Source: Edaphobacter sp. 4G125
GTDB taxonomy: Bacteria > Acidobacteriota > Terriglobia > Terriglobales > Acidobacteriaceae
DNA length: 64,000 nt
NCBI RefSeq assembly: GCF_014274685.1
Contig: NZ_CP060393.1
Location: 2,167,501 to 2,231,500 of the forward strand
Reading direction: 5' to 3'
Below are positions 31,565 to 40,690 of the stretch, piece after piece. How positions within the stretch are numbered: the first letter of the stretch is position 1; every line of letters starts with the position of its first letter. The position numbers were made by a program, and so were the translations under genes. The notes beneath the pieces were generated by a model. The model made no database searches and was not told where the DNA came from. It worked only from the letters and a program-made list of their open reading frames with translations.

Positions 31565-32824
31565 TCATGGTCTCGAAGTTGCCGGAGATGTGGGGTCAGG
31601 GGCAATCTGGGAGGCAATCTGCGTCATGGACAGCAGTAATAAAACGATACGGCGTAAAGCCATCTCGCGGCCCGCAGGATCGTACCACTCGTCGAGCGTA
31701 TGGATGCCTCCTCCTGCACCTCCGGTTCCGATCGCAAGAGCCGGAATTCCGAGCGAAAGGGGAAGGTTGGCATCGGTCGATCCCAGCCGTAGCTCTGTCT
31801 TCAGACTCAGATGTCGATCTACGGAACGTAAAGAGCTGAGGAGAACAGAGTCAGCAGGAAGCGAAGCCGCAGGGCGATCGCCGATCGTTTCGAGACGCAG
31901 TGAAGGAGCCTGATGAGTGGTTTCGAGATCCTGAAACATCTCTCGAAGGAGATGGCGGAGATCCAGAGCGGCCTTTCGCAACGCATAAAACTCACTGGAA
32001 CGGATCTCCACCAGTGCGGTTGCCGAAGAGGGGATGGAGTTGACGGAGGTTCCACCCGAAATATGTCCTACATTCAGGGTTGTCAATGGAGAGGAGGGCA
32101 GAGGGAGTTCGGAGATTGCGGTCAGGGCTCGGCTTAGTAAAAGAATCGGATTCGGCGTACCCGCATCGGACCAGGAATGTCCGCCTTGTCCGCTGATCGT
32201 GATGCGAAAGCGAAGACTGCCAAGGGCCCGCGTTACGACAGCTGTTCCGCTACCTTCGAGGGCTATGGCAGTTGCGATGCGATCTCGATACGGGCCACGT
32301 TCAAGCAGGTGGCGCATTCCGCGAAGATCTCCCTCCCCTTCTTCCCCTACATTGGCAGCAAAGAGAATGGTTGCGGGTGGATTGATATGAGAGTAGCGAA
32401 GCGCTGCAGCGATCGATAACAGCGCAGACAAACCGGCTGCGTTGTCGCAAATCCCAGGGGCATAGATGCGCGAGGTACCCGGCTCCTCTCGAGGTTCACA
32501 GGTAATATCAGCAGGAAATACCGTATCCAGGTGAGCGGAGAGAAGGATGACGGGAGAGGGATGTGCTTCCGCGCTCTCTGGGGCAAGTTCCGCCAGGGCA
32601 TTGCCCTCTTCATCCAGATGGACATTGTGGAGACCTAGCGAGAGAAAGCGGTCGAGAAACCATTGCGCCCGGGCCTGTTCTCCAAAGGGCGGAGCGGGAA
32701 TGCGTACCATCTCGAGCAACCAATTTCGAATCTGCGGCTGATGCAGATGGAGCCAATGGAAGGCACGATGAACTGCCGTCAGGCTGGCGAGTCGGGTGAT
32801 GCGTTGATGGGAGGTTGCAGACAT
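31565..32824 (-). CDS. M20-family zinc metallopeptidase (PepT/carboxypeptidase-like)
   Basis: Peptidase of 419 residues. Metal ligands are recognisable: HxD in LLSAHLDTVF, Asp in GICDNAAGLSA, the catalytic Glu-Glu in NVGEEGEGDLRG, a Glu in ALEGSGT and the last His in GGIHTLDEW. The bacterial exopeptidase dimerisation domain is between (RFRITISGQGGHSW). It probably works in the cytoplasm on short peptides; no signal peptide is seen. It ends 51 bases before the DMT gene and follows truA, so truA, this gene and the exporter may form one transcript. Confidence 0.88.
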   Translation of the reverse strand: MSATSHQRITRLASLTAVHRAFHWLHLHQPQIRNWLLEMVRIPAPPFGEQARAQWFLDRFLSLGLHNVHLDEEGNALAELAPESAEAHPSPVILLSAHLDTVFPADITCEPREEPGTSRIYAPGICDNAAGLSALLSIAAALRYSHINPPATILFAANVGEEGEGDLRGMRHLLERGPYRDRIATAIALEGSGTAVVTRALGSLRFRITISGQGGHSWSDAGTPNPILLLSRALTAISELPLPSSPLTTLNVGHISGGTSVNSIPSSATALVEIRSSEFYALRKAALDLRHLLREMFQDLETTHQAPSLRLETIGDRPAASLPADSVLLSSLRSVDRHLSLKTELRLGSTDANLPLSLGIPALAIGTGGAGGGIHTLDEWYDPAGREMALRRIVLLLLSMTQIASQIAPDPTSPATSRP

Positions 32825-32839
32825 GCCGTTCCTGAGAGT

Positions 32840-33658
32840 TTAGTGCGATTCATCCCGTGACTCGTAATCCACATGCAGTAGAAAAAGGCCATGCGGAGGA
32901 GCGGTTGGGCCGGCGGCAGAACGAGCGCGAGCGGCAAGAATCTTGGAAATGGACCCAACTGGGGTGCGTCCGCGCCCTACATCGACAAGTGTGCCGACAA
33001 GGTTGCGGACCATGTGATGGAGGAATCCGGAGCCGGTGACACGGTAGACCAGGAGATCGGATTCGCGATACCAGTTGGAGGCAAAGATTGTGCGAATAGC
33101 AGTCTTCTCTCTCTGTTTTTCATGATCTGGTTCGCCAGAGCCGTCCTGACTGTTTTCATTGCGGACTGCAAGGTCTGGATCGGTTGCAGCGAAGGAGGTA
33201 AAGTCATGGGTTCCGACAACGTATTGAGCGGCTTGGTCCATCGCTTCCAGATTTAGCGGCCAGGTGCAGTTCCAGACGAAGGGGGCAAGCATAGGGAGGC
33301 AAACGGGCTGGGGTGCGATGCGGTATTCGTAGGTTTTGCGGCGAGCGCTGTGGCGGGCGTGGAAGTTGTGTGAAGTGGCATCTATAGAGCGGATCCGAAT
33401 ACTGGCAGGAAGAAGATGGTTCAAGGCACGTTGCAGGTTTGGACCCGGAATGGGAGACTGAAGTGATACGGAAGCGACCTGCCCCAGGGCATGAACTCCG
33501 GTATCGGTGCGCCCTGAACCCTGGGGTAGGACCTCTTCTCCCGTGATATGGCGCAACACTTCTGCCAGCGTCCCCTGGACCGTGGACAGGCTGGGTTGAA
33601 TCTGCCAGCCGTGGTACGGTGTGCCATCATAGGCAATGGTTATCTTCCAATAATGCAT
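32840..33658 (-). CDS. truA: tRNA pseudouridine(38-40) synthase TruA
   Basis: TruA, 272 residues from MHYWKI. The catalytic aspartate is in GSGRTDTGVHALGQ (about residue 51), with the N-terminal AYDGTPYHGWQIQP and the C-terminal GSGFLHHMVRNLVGTLVDVGRG both strongly conserved. It makes pseudouridine in the anticodon arm of tRNAs. A hydrophilic insert of about 20 residues (RNENSQDGSGEPDHEK) near residue 175 is unusual. A GTG 24 bases upstream is an alternative start. Confidence 0.94.
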   Translation of the reverse strand: MHYWKITIAYDGTPYHGWQIQPSLSTVQGTLAEVLRHITGEEVLPQGSGRTDTGVHALGQVASVSLQSPIPGPNLQRALNHLLPASIRIRSIDATSHNFHARHSARRKTYEYRIAPQPVCLPMLAPFVWNCTWPLNLEAMDQAAQYVVGTHDFTSFAATDPDLAVRNENSQDGSGEPDHEKQREKTAIRTIFASNWYRESDLLVYRVTGSGFLHHMVRNLVGTLVDVGRGRTPVGSISKILAARARSAAGPTAPPHGLFLLHVDYESRDESH

Positions 33659-34050
33659 AGGGATCAATCTGGACAGTAACACGTCAGTGGCGGGGATGAA
33701 TGGAATGATGCCTACCGAAGAGAATAAGGGGCAGAGGTTGATATACTTAGCCGGTTACGAGTCGCCAGAAATTCTGAGGGGATCCGGAACGAATCGCCGG
33801 CTTTCTGCGTATTAGTGCCCAGTTGCAAGCCAGATCTACGGACAGGAATGGCAGTAATCCACTGGATCGTCATCATTTAAAGAGTCCTTAGGGCGGTCTT
33901 GTGCGTCATAAAAAAGCACTGGAGAAAATCAGTCCACGATCTGTGGGAATGCAGGACAGGTCCGGCAAAAGGTAGTACCCGGTGAATCTTCCCCGAGCAC
34001 GGGGAAACTCCCGGCCAGAACGATTACAGAGAAGGTTTGGAGATCGCATC
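33659..34050. other. Divergent intergenic region before the TolC-like gene
   Basis: A 392-base gap between truA and the TolC-like gene. No gene is seen. It contains a short hairpin at 33989-34006 (TTCCCCG/CGGGGAA, loop AGCA) within the expected 5-prime leader. Promoters for both genes are expected here but no clear -35/-10 pair stands out. Confidence 0.6.
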
Positions 34051-36183
34051 GTGAGATTAAGGGATATGCAGGCGGCAGCAACAGTTGGACTGCTGCTGAT
34101 GAGCGTGAGTACAGAACCTGTAATGGCACAGCAGGCAAATCCGCAGCCACAGACGCAAACCCAGACCAATCCAACTGCTCCGGCGGCACAGCAGTCGGTG
34201 GTAACGGATACGACTGGTACCCCAGGACTTCCACAGGCACCGCAGCCTAAGCCGACGGAACCGCTCTTCCTGCGAGACACCGCGGTGGACTACACCAAAC
34301 CGAAGAGCCATTTTCGGAATCCGATTGCACCATACACTTCCATCAATGTTCCGCAGGTGCGACTTGGAAATACACCGCAGCTTGATCAGCTACTGCGCGA
34401 CGGCAAGATTTATCTGAGCCTTGCCGATGCCGTTACTCTCGCCCTAACGAATAACTACGATATCGAAATCGCTCGGATCAATCTGGATATTGCCGATACT
34501 GATCTTCTGCGAGCTAAGGCAGGCGGTTCCCTGCGAGGTGTTTCGACTGGTTTGGTGCAGAACACGTTGGGCGGAAGTACGTCCACCATTACGGGAGGTG
34601 GCGGTCCTGGCGCAACGTCGAGCGGAATTGGTGGGGTTGGAGCAGGTGCTTCAGGTATCGTCCTTAGCACAAACGGCGGCGGCCCCGCTCCGGCGAGTCT
34701 GGATCCGGTTTTTACTGGAAACCTGCAGTATGAGAATTTAAGTCAGCAGCAAACCACAACGTTTATTACCGGTACGGATACCCTGAAGCAGAATACAGGG
34801 ACCTACAACTTCGGCTACCAGCAGGGATTTATGACTGGTACGCAGTTTAACTTCACCTTCAACAACAACCGCACGACGACCAATAGCATTCGTTCTAACT
34901 ACAGCCCGCAGTTGAACTCGCAGTTCCAGGCGAAGGTAACGCAGCATTTACTCCAGGGGTTCGGTTTGGGGGTCAATCGGCGGTTTATTCTTCAGGCAAA
35001 GAATGATCGTCGCATTACTGACTCGGCTTTCCGGCAGCAACTGCTTTCCACCATTACTCAGATAGAGAACATTTACTGGGGACTGGTAAGCGCCTATGAA
35101 GATGAACAAGCCAAGGAGCGCGCTCTTGCGCAGTCTACTCAACTGGCCGCGGATAACCGTCGCCAGCTTGAGATTGGAACGTTGGCCCCACTGGATATCG
35201 TGAACTCAGATGCTGCTGTAGCTACTGATAAGCAAGCTCTGGTGGCTTCGCAGACGAACCTTGAGTATCAGCAGCTCCTGATGAAGCAAGCTATTGCTCG
35301 CAATCTGAACGATCCTCAGCTATCGAGTGCTCCGGTAATCCCTACGGATCGTGTTGCTTTAGATCGTTTGCCTGAAGAAGATACACCGACGGAAGATCTG
35401 GTTCGTCAGGCCTATGCCAATAATCCGCAGATTGAACAAGCTGCGTTGAACATGAAAAACAATGAAATAACCATCAAGGCATTCAAGAACGGGTTGTTGC
35501 CTACGGTTGATGCATATGCCTTCTACGGCGGATCGGCATTGGGCGGTGCTCAGAACCCGGTTCTGCAATGCGACTTTACAACGGGAGCCCCATGCCCTCC
35601 AGGGACTGTCGCTAATACTGGTTTGAATGATGTGTTTGGCAATACATTCAACGGTAAATATCCAGATAAGGGTGTTGGCGTCAACATTTCGATCCCGCTG
35701 CGCAATCGTATTGCACAGGCTGACCAGGCTCGTTCGCAGATGGAATATCGTCAGTCGCAGATGCGCTTGCAGCAGCTGTACACACAGGTTCGCATTCAGG
35801 TCATCAACCAGCAGTACGCTCTGACCAATGATCGTGCCCAGGTACAGGCGGCGCAGGCTTCGCACGATTATGCGGCGCAGAGCCTTGATGCAGAACAGAA
35901 GAAGTATCGGTTGGGTGCTTCGACCACGGCTCTGGTCCTGCAACAACAGAGAAACCTGGCTGCAGCAGACAACACTCTTATCTCGGCAACTGCAGCCTAC
36001 GCAAAGGACCGTGTCCTACTGGGGCAGCTGCTCTCTAACCTGCTGGATAAGTACGATATCAATATCGTCGATGCAGCGACGGGTAGCGTCTCCCATCCGC
36101 CAACGATTCCCGGTCTTACGGCTCCAAAGGCCCCTGAGCCACCGAAGCCGATCTCGGCCGGCCCAACAACACCGCAACAGTAG
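34051..36183 (+). CDS. TolC-like outer-membrane efflux protein
   Basis: Outer-membrane efflux protein of about 710 residues. The signal peptide ends near PVMA, followed by a Gln/Pro/Thr-rich stretch (about 27-60). Two OEP halves are recognisable: SLADAVTLALTNNYDIEIARINLDIADTDLLRAKA, and later TEDLVRQAYANNPQIEQAALNMK with GVGVNISIPLRNRIAQADQARSQMEYRQ. A Gly/Ser/Thr-rich insert of about 60 residues near 155-217 is unusual for TolC. The C-terminal tail is Pro-rich. I use GTG 34051 with GGAG 8 bases upstream; ATG 34066 is an alternative. It may partner the orphan adaptor at 3531, which is distant. Confidence 0.85.
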   Translation: MRLRDMQAAATVGLLLMSVSTEPVMAQQANPQPQTQTQTNPTAPAAQQSVVTDTTGTPGLPQAPQPKPTEPLFLRDTAVDYTKPKSHFRNPIAPYTSINVPQVRLGNTPQLDQLLRDGKIYLSLADAVTLALTNNYDIEIARINLDIADTDLLRAKAGGSLRGVSTGLVQNTLGGSTSTITGGGGPGATSSGIGGVGAGASGIVLSTNGGGPAPASLDPVFTGNLQYENLSQQQTTTFITGTDTLKQNTGTYNFGYQQGFMTGTQFNFTFNNNRTTTNSIRSNYSPQLNSQFQAKVTQHLLQGFGLGVNRRFILQAKNDRRITDSAFRQQLLSTITQIENIYWGLVSAYEDEQAKERALAQSTQLAADNRRQLEIGTLAPLDIVNSDAAVATDKQALVASQTNLEYQQLLMKQAIARNLNDPQLSSAPVIPTDRVALDRLPEEDTPTEDLVRQAYANNPQIEQAALNMKNNEITIKAFKNGLLPTVDAYAFYGGSALGGAQNPVLQCDFTTGAPCPPGTVANTGLNDVFGNTFNGKYPDKGVGVNISIPLRNRIAQADQARSQMEYRQSQMRLQQLYTQVRIQVINQQYALTNDRAQVQAAQASHDYAAQSLDAEQKKYRLGASTTALVLQQQRNLAAADNTLISATAAYAKDRVLLGQLLSNLLDKYDINIVDAATGSVSHPPTIPGLTAPKAPEPPKPISAGPTTPQQ

Positions 36184-36201
36184 TTGAGACTTTACCGAAA
36201 A

Positions 36202-36233
36202 CAAAAGGCCCGGGAACTCCCGGGCCTTTTGTT
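36202..36233 (+). terminator. Rho-independent terminator after the TolC-like gene
   Basis: A 12-bp stem (36203-36214 with 36219-36230), arms AAAAGGCCCGGG/CCCGGGCCTTTT, loop AACT. The arm ends in TTTT followed by GTTC. Confidence 0.9.
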
Positions 36234-36289
36234 CATTATCGCTAGATGTGCATAACGCCTAGCCAACATAGCTGCACTACACTGAGAGA

Positions 36290-38446
36290 ATGACTGAAGG
36301 ACAATCAACACAGCATGAAAACGCTCTTCGCAACGCGGCTTCGGCATATTTGCGATCCGCAAAGCATCAGCCAGTGAATTGGAATGAATGGGGTGAAGAG
36401 GCGTTTGCACGAGCCCGAGTCGAGGGCAAGCCCGTCCTCTTGGATATCGGCGCCGTGTGGTGCCACTGGTGTCATGTCATGGATCGGGAATCCTATGAAA
36501 ACGCCGAGACGGCGAAGCTGATCAATGAGCATTTCATTGCCGTGAAGGTCGATCGTGACGAGAGGCCGGATGTAGATGCGCGTTATCAGGCTGCTGTATC
36601 GGCCATCAGTGGACAGGGAGGCTGGCCGCTGACCGCGTTTCTCACTCCCGACGGAAAGCCATATTTTGGTGGGACCTATTTCCCACCGGAAGACCGGCAT
36701 GGACGCCCCGGGCTACCGCGCGTTCTGCTCACGATGGCCGAGGCATTCAACACTCGCCGTGATGAGGTCGATGACTCTGCGAGCAGTGTGATCGCAGCTA
36801 TTGAACATAACGAATCTTTTCTGGGGCGAGGCGGAAACCCAGGACGAGAGCTCGTGGAAAAGATTATCGGTGCCATTCTGAAACAGTTCGATTCGCGATC
36901 TGGCGGCTTCGGGTCACAGCCCAAGTTTCCTCACTCCGGGGCAATCGATCTGCTTTTGGATGCCGCCTCCCGTAGTTCCTCTTTTGCCGATGCAGATCTG
37001 CCCGCACAGGCTCGGAATGCGGCGCTCGTCACTCTCGATAAGATGTCCCGCGGCGGAATCTACGATCATCTCGCGGGAGGGTTCCATCGTTACTCGGTCG
37101 ACGAATACTGGATTGTGCCGCACTTTGAAAAAATGGCATATGACAACAGCGAACTGTTGAAGAACTATGTTCATGCCTTCCAGAGCTTTGTAGAGCCACA
37201 GTGCGCTCGTGTCGCAAGAGAGATTATCCAGTGGATGGATACATGGCTGAGTGATCGCGAGCGTGGCGGATTCTATTCCTCGCAGGATGCCGATTTGTCT
37301 CTCGACGATGACGGGGATTACTTCACCTGGACTGTAGACGAAGCGCATGCCGTTTTGACGACGCAAGAGTTCGCAGTTGCTAGTGCGTTTTACGACATCG
37401 GCGAGATGGGGGATATGCATCACAATCCCGCGAAGAATGTTCTGCATGTTCGCGTTGGTCTTGAGACCATCGCAAAGGCGAATGCTCTTACGCTCGATCA
37501 GACGAAGGAATTCCTGGCTTCGGCCAAGGCAAAGCTATACGCTGCACGTCTGAAGCGTCCCACACCTTACGTCGATAAGACGGCCTATACCGGTTGGAAT
37601 GGCATGTGTATCTCGGCATATCTTGCAGCCGGGCGTGTGCTCGATTTGTCGGAGACCCGCGACTTTGCGCTTAAATCTCTCGACCGGGTTCTTGAGTCTG
37701 CCTGGGATGCTGAGCAGGGGCTGTCGCATGTGATTGCCTATGGAGAAGGGGGGTCTGCAAAGCGGATTGCGGGAACTCTAGAAGACTATGCGTTTACAGG
37801 GAACGCAGCGCTGGACGCATGGGAGGCCACTGGCGAGCTTCGTTATTTTCAAGCCGCAGATCGCATTGCCGAGCGGCTCGTTGAGCGGTTCTACGATTCT
37901 GTGGGAGGAGGTTTCTTCGATACCGAAGCTCCATCGGATGGTGAGCAGCGCCTAGGAGCGCTCGCGGTGCGCCGAAAGCCTTTACAAGACTCTCCCACGC
38001 CGGCAGGGAATTCGGTCGCGGCGACATTGCTGCTGCGGCTGGCGTCGCTCAACGACCGCGAGGACTATGCCGCGAAGGCTCTCGAAACCCTCGAAACCTT
38101 TGCGGGGATCGTGGAGCACTTCGGCTTGTACGCTTCCAGCTATGGTCTGGCCTTGCAACGTATGGTTCACGGAACGGTCCAGGTCTGCATCGTTGGCGAG
38201 GATGCTGCAGCTCACGAACTGGAAGCTGCGGCGCTAGCACGCTATGTCGTCAATAAGAGCGTTGTCCGTTTGAAGAGGGAACAACTTGACACGCTTCCAC
38301 CAGTCTTGGCTGAGACGTTGCCGCACCTCCCCGGGCTCAAGGACACTCCTGCTGTCAGCGTCGCCGTTATCTGCACAGGCAGAGGATGTCTACCTCCTGT
38401 GAAGAACGCGGAAGAATTAGTTGAGACGTTGAATCAGGCTTTATAG
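36290..38446 (+). CDS. DUF255 thioredoxin-domain protein (YyaL/spermatogenesis-associated 20 family)
   Basis: Protein of 718 residues. The N-terminal DUF255 thioredoxin-like domain (about 1-165) has the CxxC pair Cys58-Cys61 in VWCHWCHVMDRESYEN. It is followed by a (alpha/alpha)6 barrel-like region (about 175-690) with GGFGSQPKFPHSGAIDLLL, GGIYDHLAGGFHRYSVD and VPHFEKMAYDNSELL, all family landmarks. Function is unsettled; it may act in redox or carbohydrate metabolism. The downstream AAA gene starts 2 bases after its stop, so both are probably co-transcribed. Confidence 0.93.
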   Translation: MTEGQSTQHENALRNAASAYLRSAKHQPVNWNEWGEEAFARARVEGKPVLLDIGAVWCHWCHVMDRESYENAETAKLINEHFIAVKVDRDERPDVDARYQAAVSAISGQGGWPLTAFLTPDGKPYFGGTYFPPEDRHGRPGLPRVLLTMAEAFNTRRDEVDDSASSVIAAIEHNESFLGRGGNPGRELVEKIIGAILKQFDSRSGGFGSQPKFPHSGAIDLLLDAASRSSSFADADLPAQARNAALVTLDKMSRGGIYDHLAGGFHRYSVDEYWIVPHFEKMAYDNSELLKNYVHAFQSFVEPQCARVAREIIQWMDTWLSDRERGGFYSSQDADLSLDDDGDYFTWTVDEAHAVLTTQEFAVASAFYDIGEMGDMHHNPAKNVLHVRVGLETIAKANALTLDQTKEFLASAKAKLYAARLKRPTPYVDKTAYTGWNGMCISAYLAAGRVLDLSETRDFALKSLDRVLESAWDAEQGLSHVIAYGEGGSAKRIAGTLEDYAFTGNAALDAWEATGELRYFQAADRIAERLVERFYDSVGGGFFDTEAPSDGEQRLGALAVRRKPLQDSPTPAGNSVAATLLLRLASLNDREDYAAKALETLETFAGIVEHFGLYASSYGLALQRMVHGTVQVCIVGEDAAAHELEAAALARYVVNKSVVRLKREQLDTLPPVLAETLPHLPGLKDTPAVSVAVICTGRGCLPPVKNAEELVETLNQAL

Positions 38447-38448
38447 GA

Positions 38449-39021
38449 ATGAGCAGCCCAAAACGAATCGTGATCTCCGGTGGCCCCGGAGCAGGGAAGA
38501 CCACGTTGCTGGAAGAACTTCGCAGACGCGGCTATGCCTGTTCGCCGGAGGTCGCCCGTCAGATCATCCAGGAGCAGGTCCATATAGGTGGAAATGCTCT
38601 ACCCTGGGGTGATCGCGAAGCGTACAGCCGGCTGATGCTGGCTCGCTCCGTCGCTTCATGGGAGTCAAGTGTTGGGGATTCCCGCATCATCTTCTTTGAT
38701 CGCGGAATCCCCGATACCCTCTGCTATGTGCGTCTGGTCGGACTCTCTTCTTCCGTGGAAGAAGAGGCACTTCAAATGTGTCAGCAGTATCGTTACTGGT
38801 CGCGCGTCTTTCTCGCCCCTCCGTGGCGGGAGATCTATGAGAATGATACCGAACGAAAACAGGACTTCGATGAAGCGATAAGAACGTACGAACTCATGGC
38901 ACAGACTTATCGGGAGTGCGGTTATGAAGTTGTAATTCTCCCGCAGGTTTCCGCAGCGGAGCGCGCAGAAGTTGTCCTTCGTCAGATAGAAGACGCGAGC
39001 TTAGGCGCCGATGCTGGTTGA
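38449..39021 (+). CDS. AAA family ATPase (NadR/Ttd14-like P-loop protein)
   Basis: P-loop protein of 190 residues. Walker A is GGPGAGKTT at 11-19. The following SPEVARQIIQEQ, FFDRGIPDTLCYVRL and APPWREIYENDTERKQDFDEAI are typical of the AAA_28/Ttd14-like kinase-fold family. The final segment YRECGYEVVILPQVSAAERAEVVL is the last Rossmann strand. The nucleotide or small-molecule substrate is unknown. It overlaps the converging mscS gene by 21 bases. Confidence 0.82.
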   Translation: MSSPKRIVISGGPGAGKTTLLEELRRRGYACSPEVARQIIQEQVHIGGNALPWGDREAYSRLMLARSVASWESSVGDSRIIFFDRGIPDTLCYVRLVGLSSSVEEEALQMCQQYRYWSRVFLAPPWREIYENDTERKQDFDEAIRTYELMAQTYRECGYEVVILPQVSAAERAEVVLRQIEDASLGADAG

Positions 39022-39942
39022 AGCCGGTGGAGTCGTAGGATCAGCCTTTTGCTGCATGATTAGCATATTTCCAGAGATGCCGAGGGGGATTCCTTCTTTT
39101 TCGAAGGTCAGGATAATGCGTCGACGCAGCTCGCGCAGAACACCATCCCGTTGGTTAGCTCGAACCCGGATGTGGACCGGATAGATGATCTCGCGGCCGC
39201 GGATTTCATTAACTCCCAAAATATCGGGCGCAGAGATGATGATGTCTTTAAAAGCTGAATCGTTCCGGACGTCATTGGCAAGTTTGCGAAGAACCTCCAT
39301 CACACGATCAGGGTTGGCGCTGGCATCGACAGAGACCGGAAGCTGCGCGATCGAAAAGTCTCGGGATTGATTTGAAACTGTGGCGATCTGGCTGTTCGGG
39401 ATGACGTATAGAGCGCCGTCGCCATCGCGAAGCCTTGTGCTGCGAAGAGAAAGGTCTTCGACCGTGCCCTTCAAGCCGGCGATGGTGACGACCTCTCCAA
39501 CGTTGTACTGATCTTCCAGCAGGATGAAAATTCCGTTGATCATGTCCTTGAAGATCGATTGCGCTCCCAAACCGATTCCCACGCCGAGGATACCGGCTGA
39601 TGCGAGAAGCGGCTGATAGGGGATATCAAAGATCGTTAGGACCTGAAGAAAAGCGAGAAATCCAATGACTCCATAGGATGTGGCGCGGAGAATGGAGGCC
39701 ATGGTCCGGAGCTGGGCTGCACGGTGAAAGTTTCCAACCTGTTGTTCAGCCCTCTTCCGCAATCGCTTTACAAAAAACTGCACGATCCGCAGCAATATGA
39801 AGGTGATGATAAGAACTCCCAGTAATTTGGGGGCTTTATCTCGAACAAAGATCAGAATGTCCTGGTGCCACCCGTGGGAGAGAACATAGGAGAGGCGCTC
39901 TTCTTCTGGGATTCCTTGCAGGGCTATGGCCAAGTGGAGCAT
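39001..39942 (-). CDS. mscS: Small-conductance mechanosensitive channel (MscS family)
   Basis: MscS-family channel, 313 residues. Transmembrane helices lie at about 33-52, 72-95 and the pore helix around 100-125 (GILGVGIGLGAQSIFKDMINGIFILLEDQYNVGEVV). The MscS beta domain follows with IAGLKGTVEDLSLRSTRLRDGDGALYVIPNSQI, the signature of the family. The cytoplasmic vestibule domain ends near 290. It opens on membrane tension after osmotic downshock. The tail after 290 is low-complexity (QQKADPTTPPAST). Confidence 0.92.
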   Translation of the reverse strand: MLHLAIALQGIPEEERLSYVLSHGWHQDILIFVRDKAPKLLGVLIITFILLRIVQFFVKRLRKRAEQQVGNFHRAAQLRTMASILRATSYGVIGFLAFLQVLTIFDIPYQPLLASAGILGVGIGLGAQSIFKDMINGIFILLEDQYNVGEVVTIAGLKGTVEDLSLRSTRLRDGDGALYVIPNSQIATVSNQSRDFSIAQLPVSVDASANPDRVMEVLRKLANDVRNDSAFKDIIISAPDILGVNEIRGREIIYPVHIRVRANQRDGVLRELRRRIILTFEKEGIPLGISGNMLIMQQKADPTTPPASTSIGA

Positions 39943-40040
39943 GATACTGGCATCTCGCTTTCGCGCTAAAGTTATTTCTCTTCAGGATGCAGGAACTCTG
40001 AACGGGGATGCAATCGCGGCGAAGAGGAAAGGAGAGCCTG

Positions 40041-40433
40041 ATGATCGGACATCGTTTTACCGGCATGTGGGTTTTCCTTGTGATGAGCAGTATGGTTGGT
40101 TTTGCTCAGGGGCAAAGCGGATCGCTTCCGCCAATCCAGACATCGCCCACACGGTCAAACTATCCTCCTCCTGGAGGGATAAACCCTATGGGCAGCGATC
40201 CTTCGGCGGCACCCGATGCTCTAAGTGCCCGGATTGTAGAACAACAGGCACGAACTCGAAATGCGGAAAGACAAAAGCGGCTCGAAGCGGATACCGATAA
40301 GCTGGTCGGCCTGGTTACGGACTTTAAGCAGCAGGTACAGAGTGAAAGAAAACTGTCTCCCGACGATGTCGGGAAACGAGCCGAAGAGATCGAAAAGCTT
40401 GCCCGGAGCGTCAAGGATCGAATGAAGGGCTGA
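40041..40433 (+). CDS. Secreted hypothetical protein with coiled coil
   Basis: Unrecognised protein of 130 residues. A signal peptide covers 1-22 (cleavage near GFAQG), then a Pro/Ser/Gly-rich stretch. A charged helical part (about 66-128, ARIVEQQARTRNAERQKRLEADTDKL, then FKQQVQSERKLSPDDVGKRAEEIEKLARSVKDR) is likely coiled coil. No domain is recognised. ATG at 40041 has AAGGAGAG about 6 bases upstream. It is divergent from mscS. Confidence 0.6.
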   Translation: MIGHRFTGMWVFLVMSSMVGFAQGQSGSLPPIQTSPTRSNYPPPGGINPMGSDPSAAPDALSARIVEQQARTRNAERQKRLEADTDKLVGLVTDFKQQVQSERKLSPDDVGKRAEEIEKLARSVKDRMKG

Positions 40434-40589
40434 CTGAACCTGTGGGAGGATCTCTGCGCCAGCAAACCGTTTTCACCGTCACTCCCTTGAATGCGCATAG
40501 AGGGCGAAGTCTCCAAGGAAAATCAGCCCTGTGCAATTCTCTGGTTTATCAGGCAGGCTCAGGGCAAAAAAAATGCATTGTCCCCCTCA

Positions 40590-40619
40590 TTGACCCTGTT
40601 TATCGCTACATGCTCTAAT
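40590..40619 (+). promoter_or_regulatory. Candidate promoter of the pyrophosphatase gene
   Basis: TTGACC (40590-40595) and TCTAAT (40614-40619) are separated by 18 bases, about 70 bases before the hppA start. No other pair in the 257-base gap is as good. Confidence 0.35.
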
Positions 40620-40690
40620 TGGCCGCTCTGCGGAGCCAACCCTGGAAAGACCGCTGAAGTGGAAGTTGCTGATTCAAGGAGACCTTTTGC

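Noticed and set aside
33989-34006. Hairpin whose sequence resembles a type I-E CRISPR repeat (TTCCCCGAGCACGGGGAA)
   Set aside because: Only one copy is present, no spacers and no cas genes are near. It is treated as a leader hairpin.
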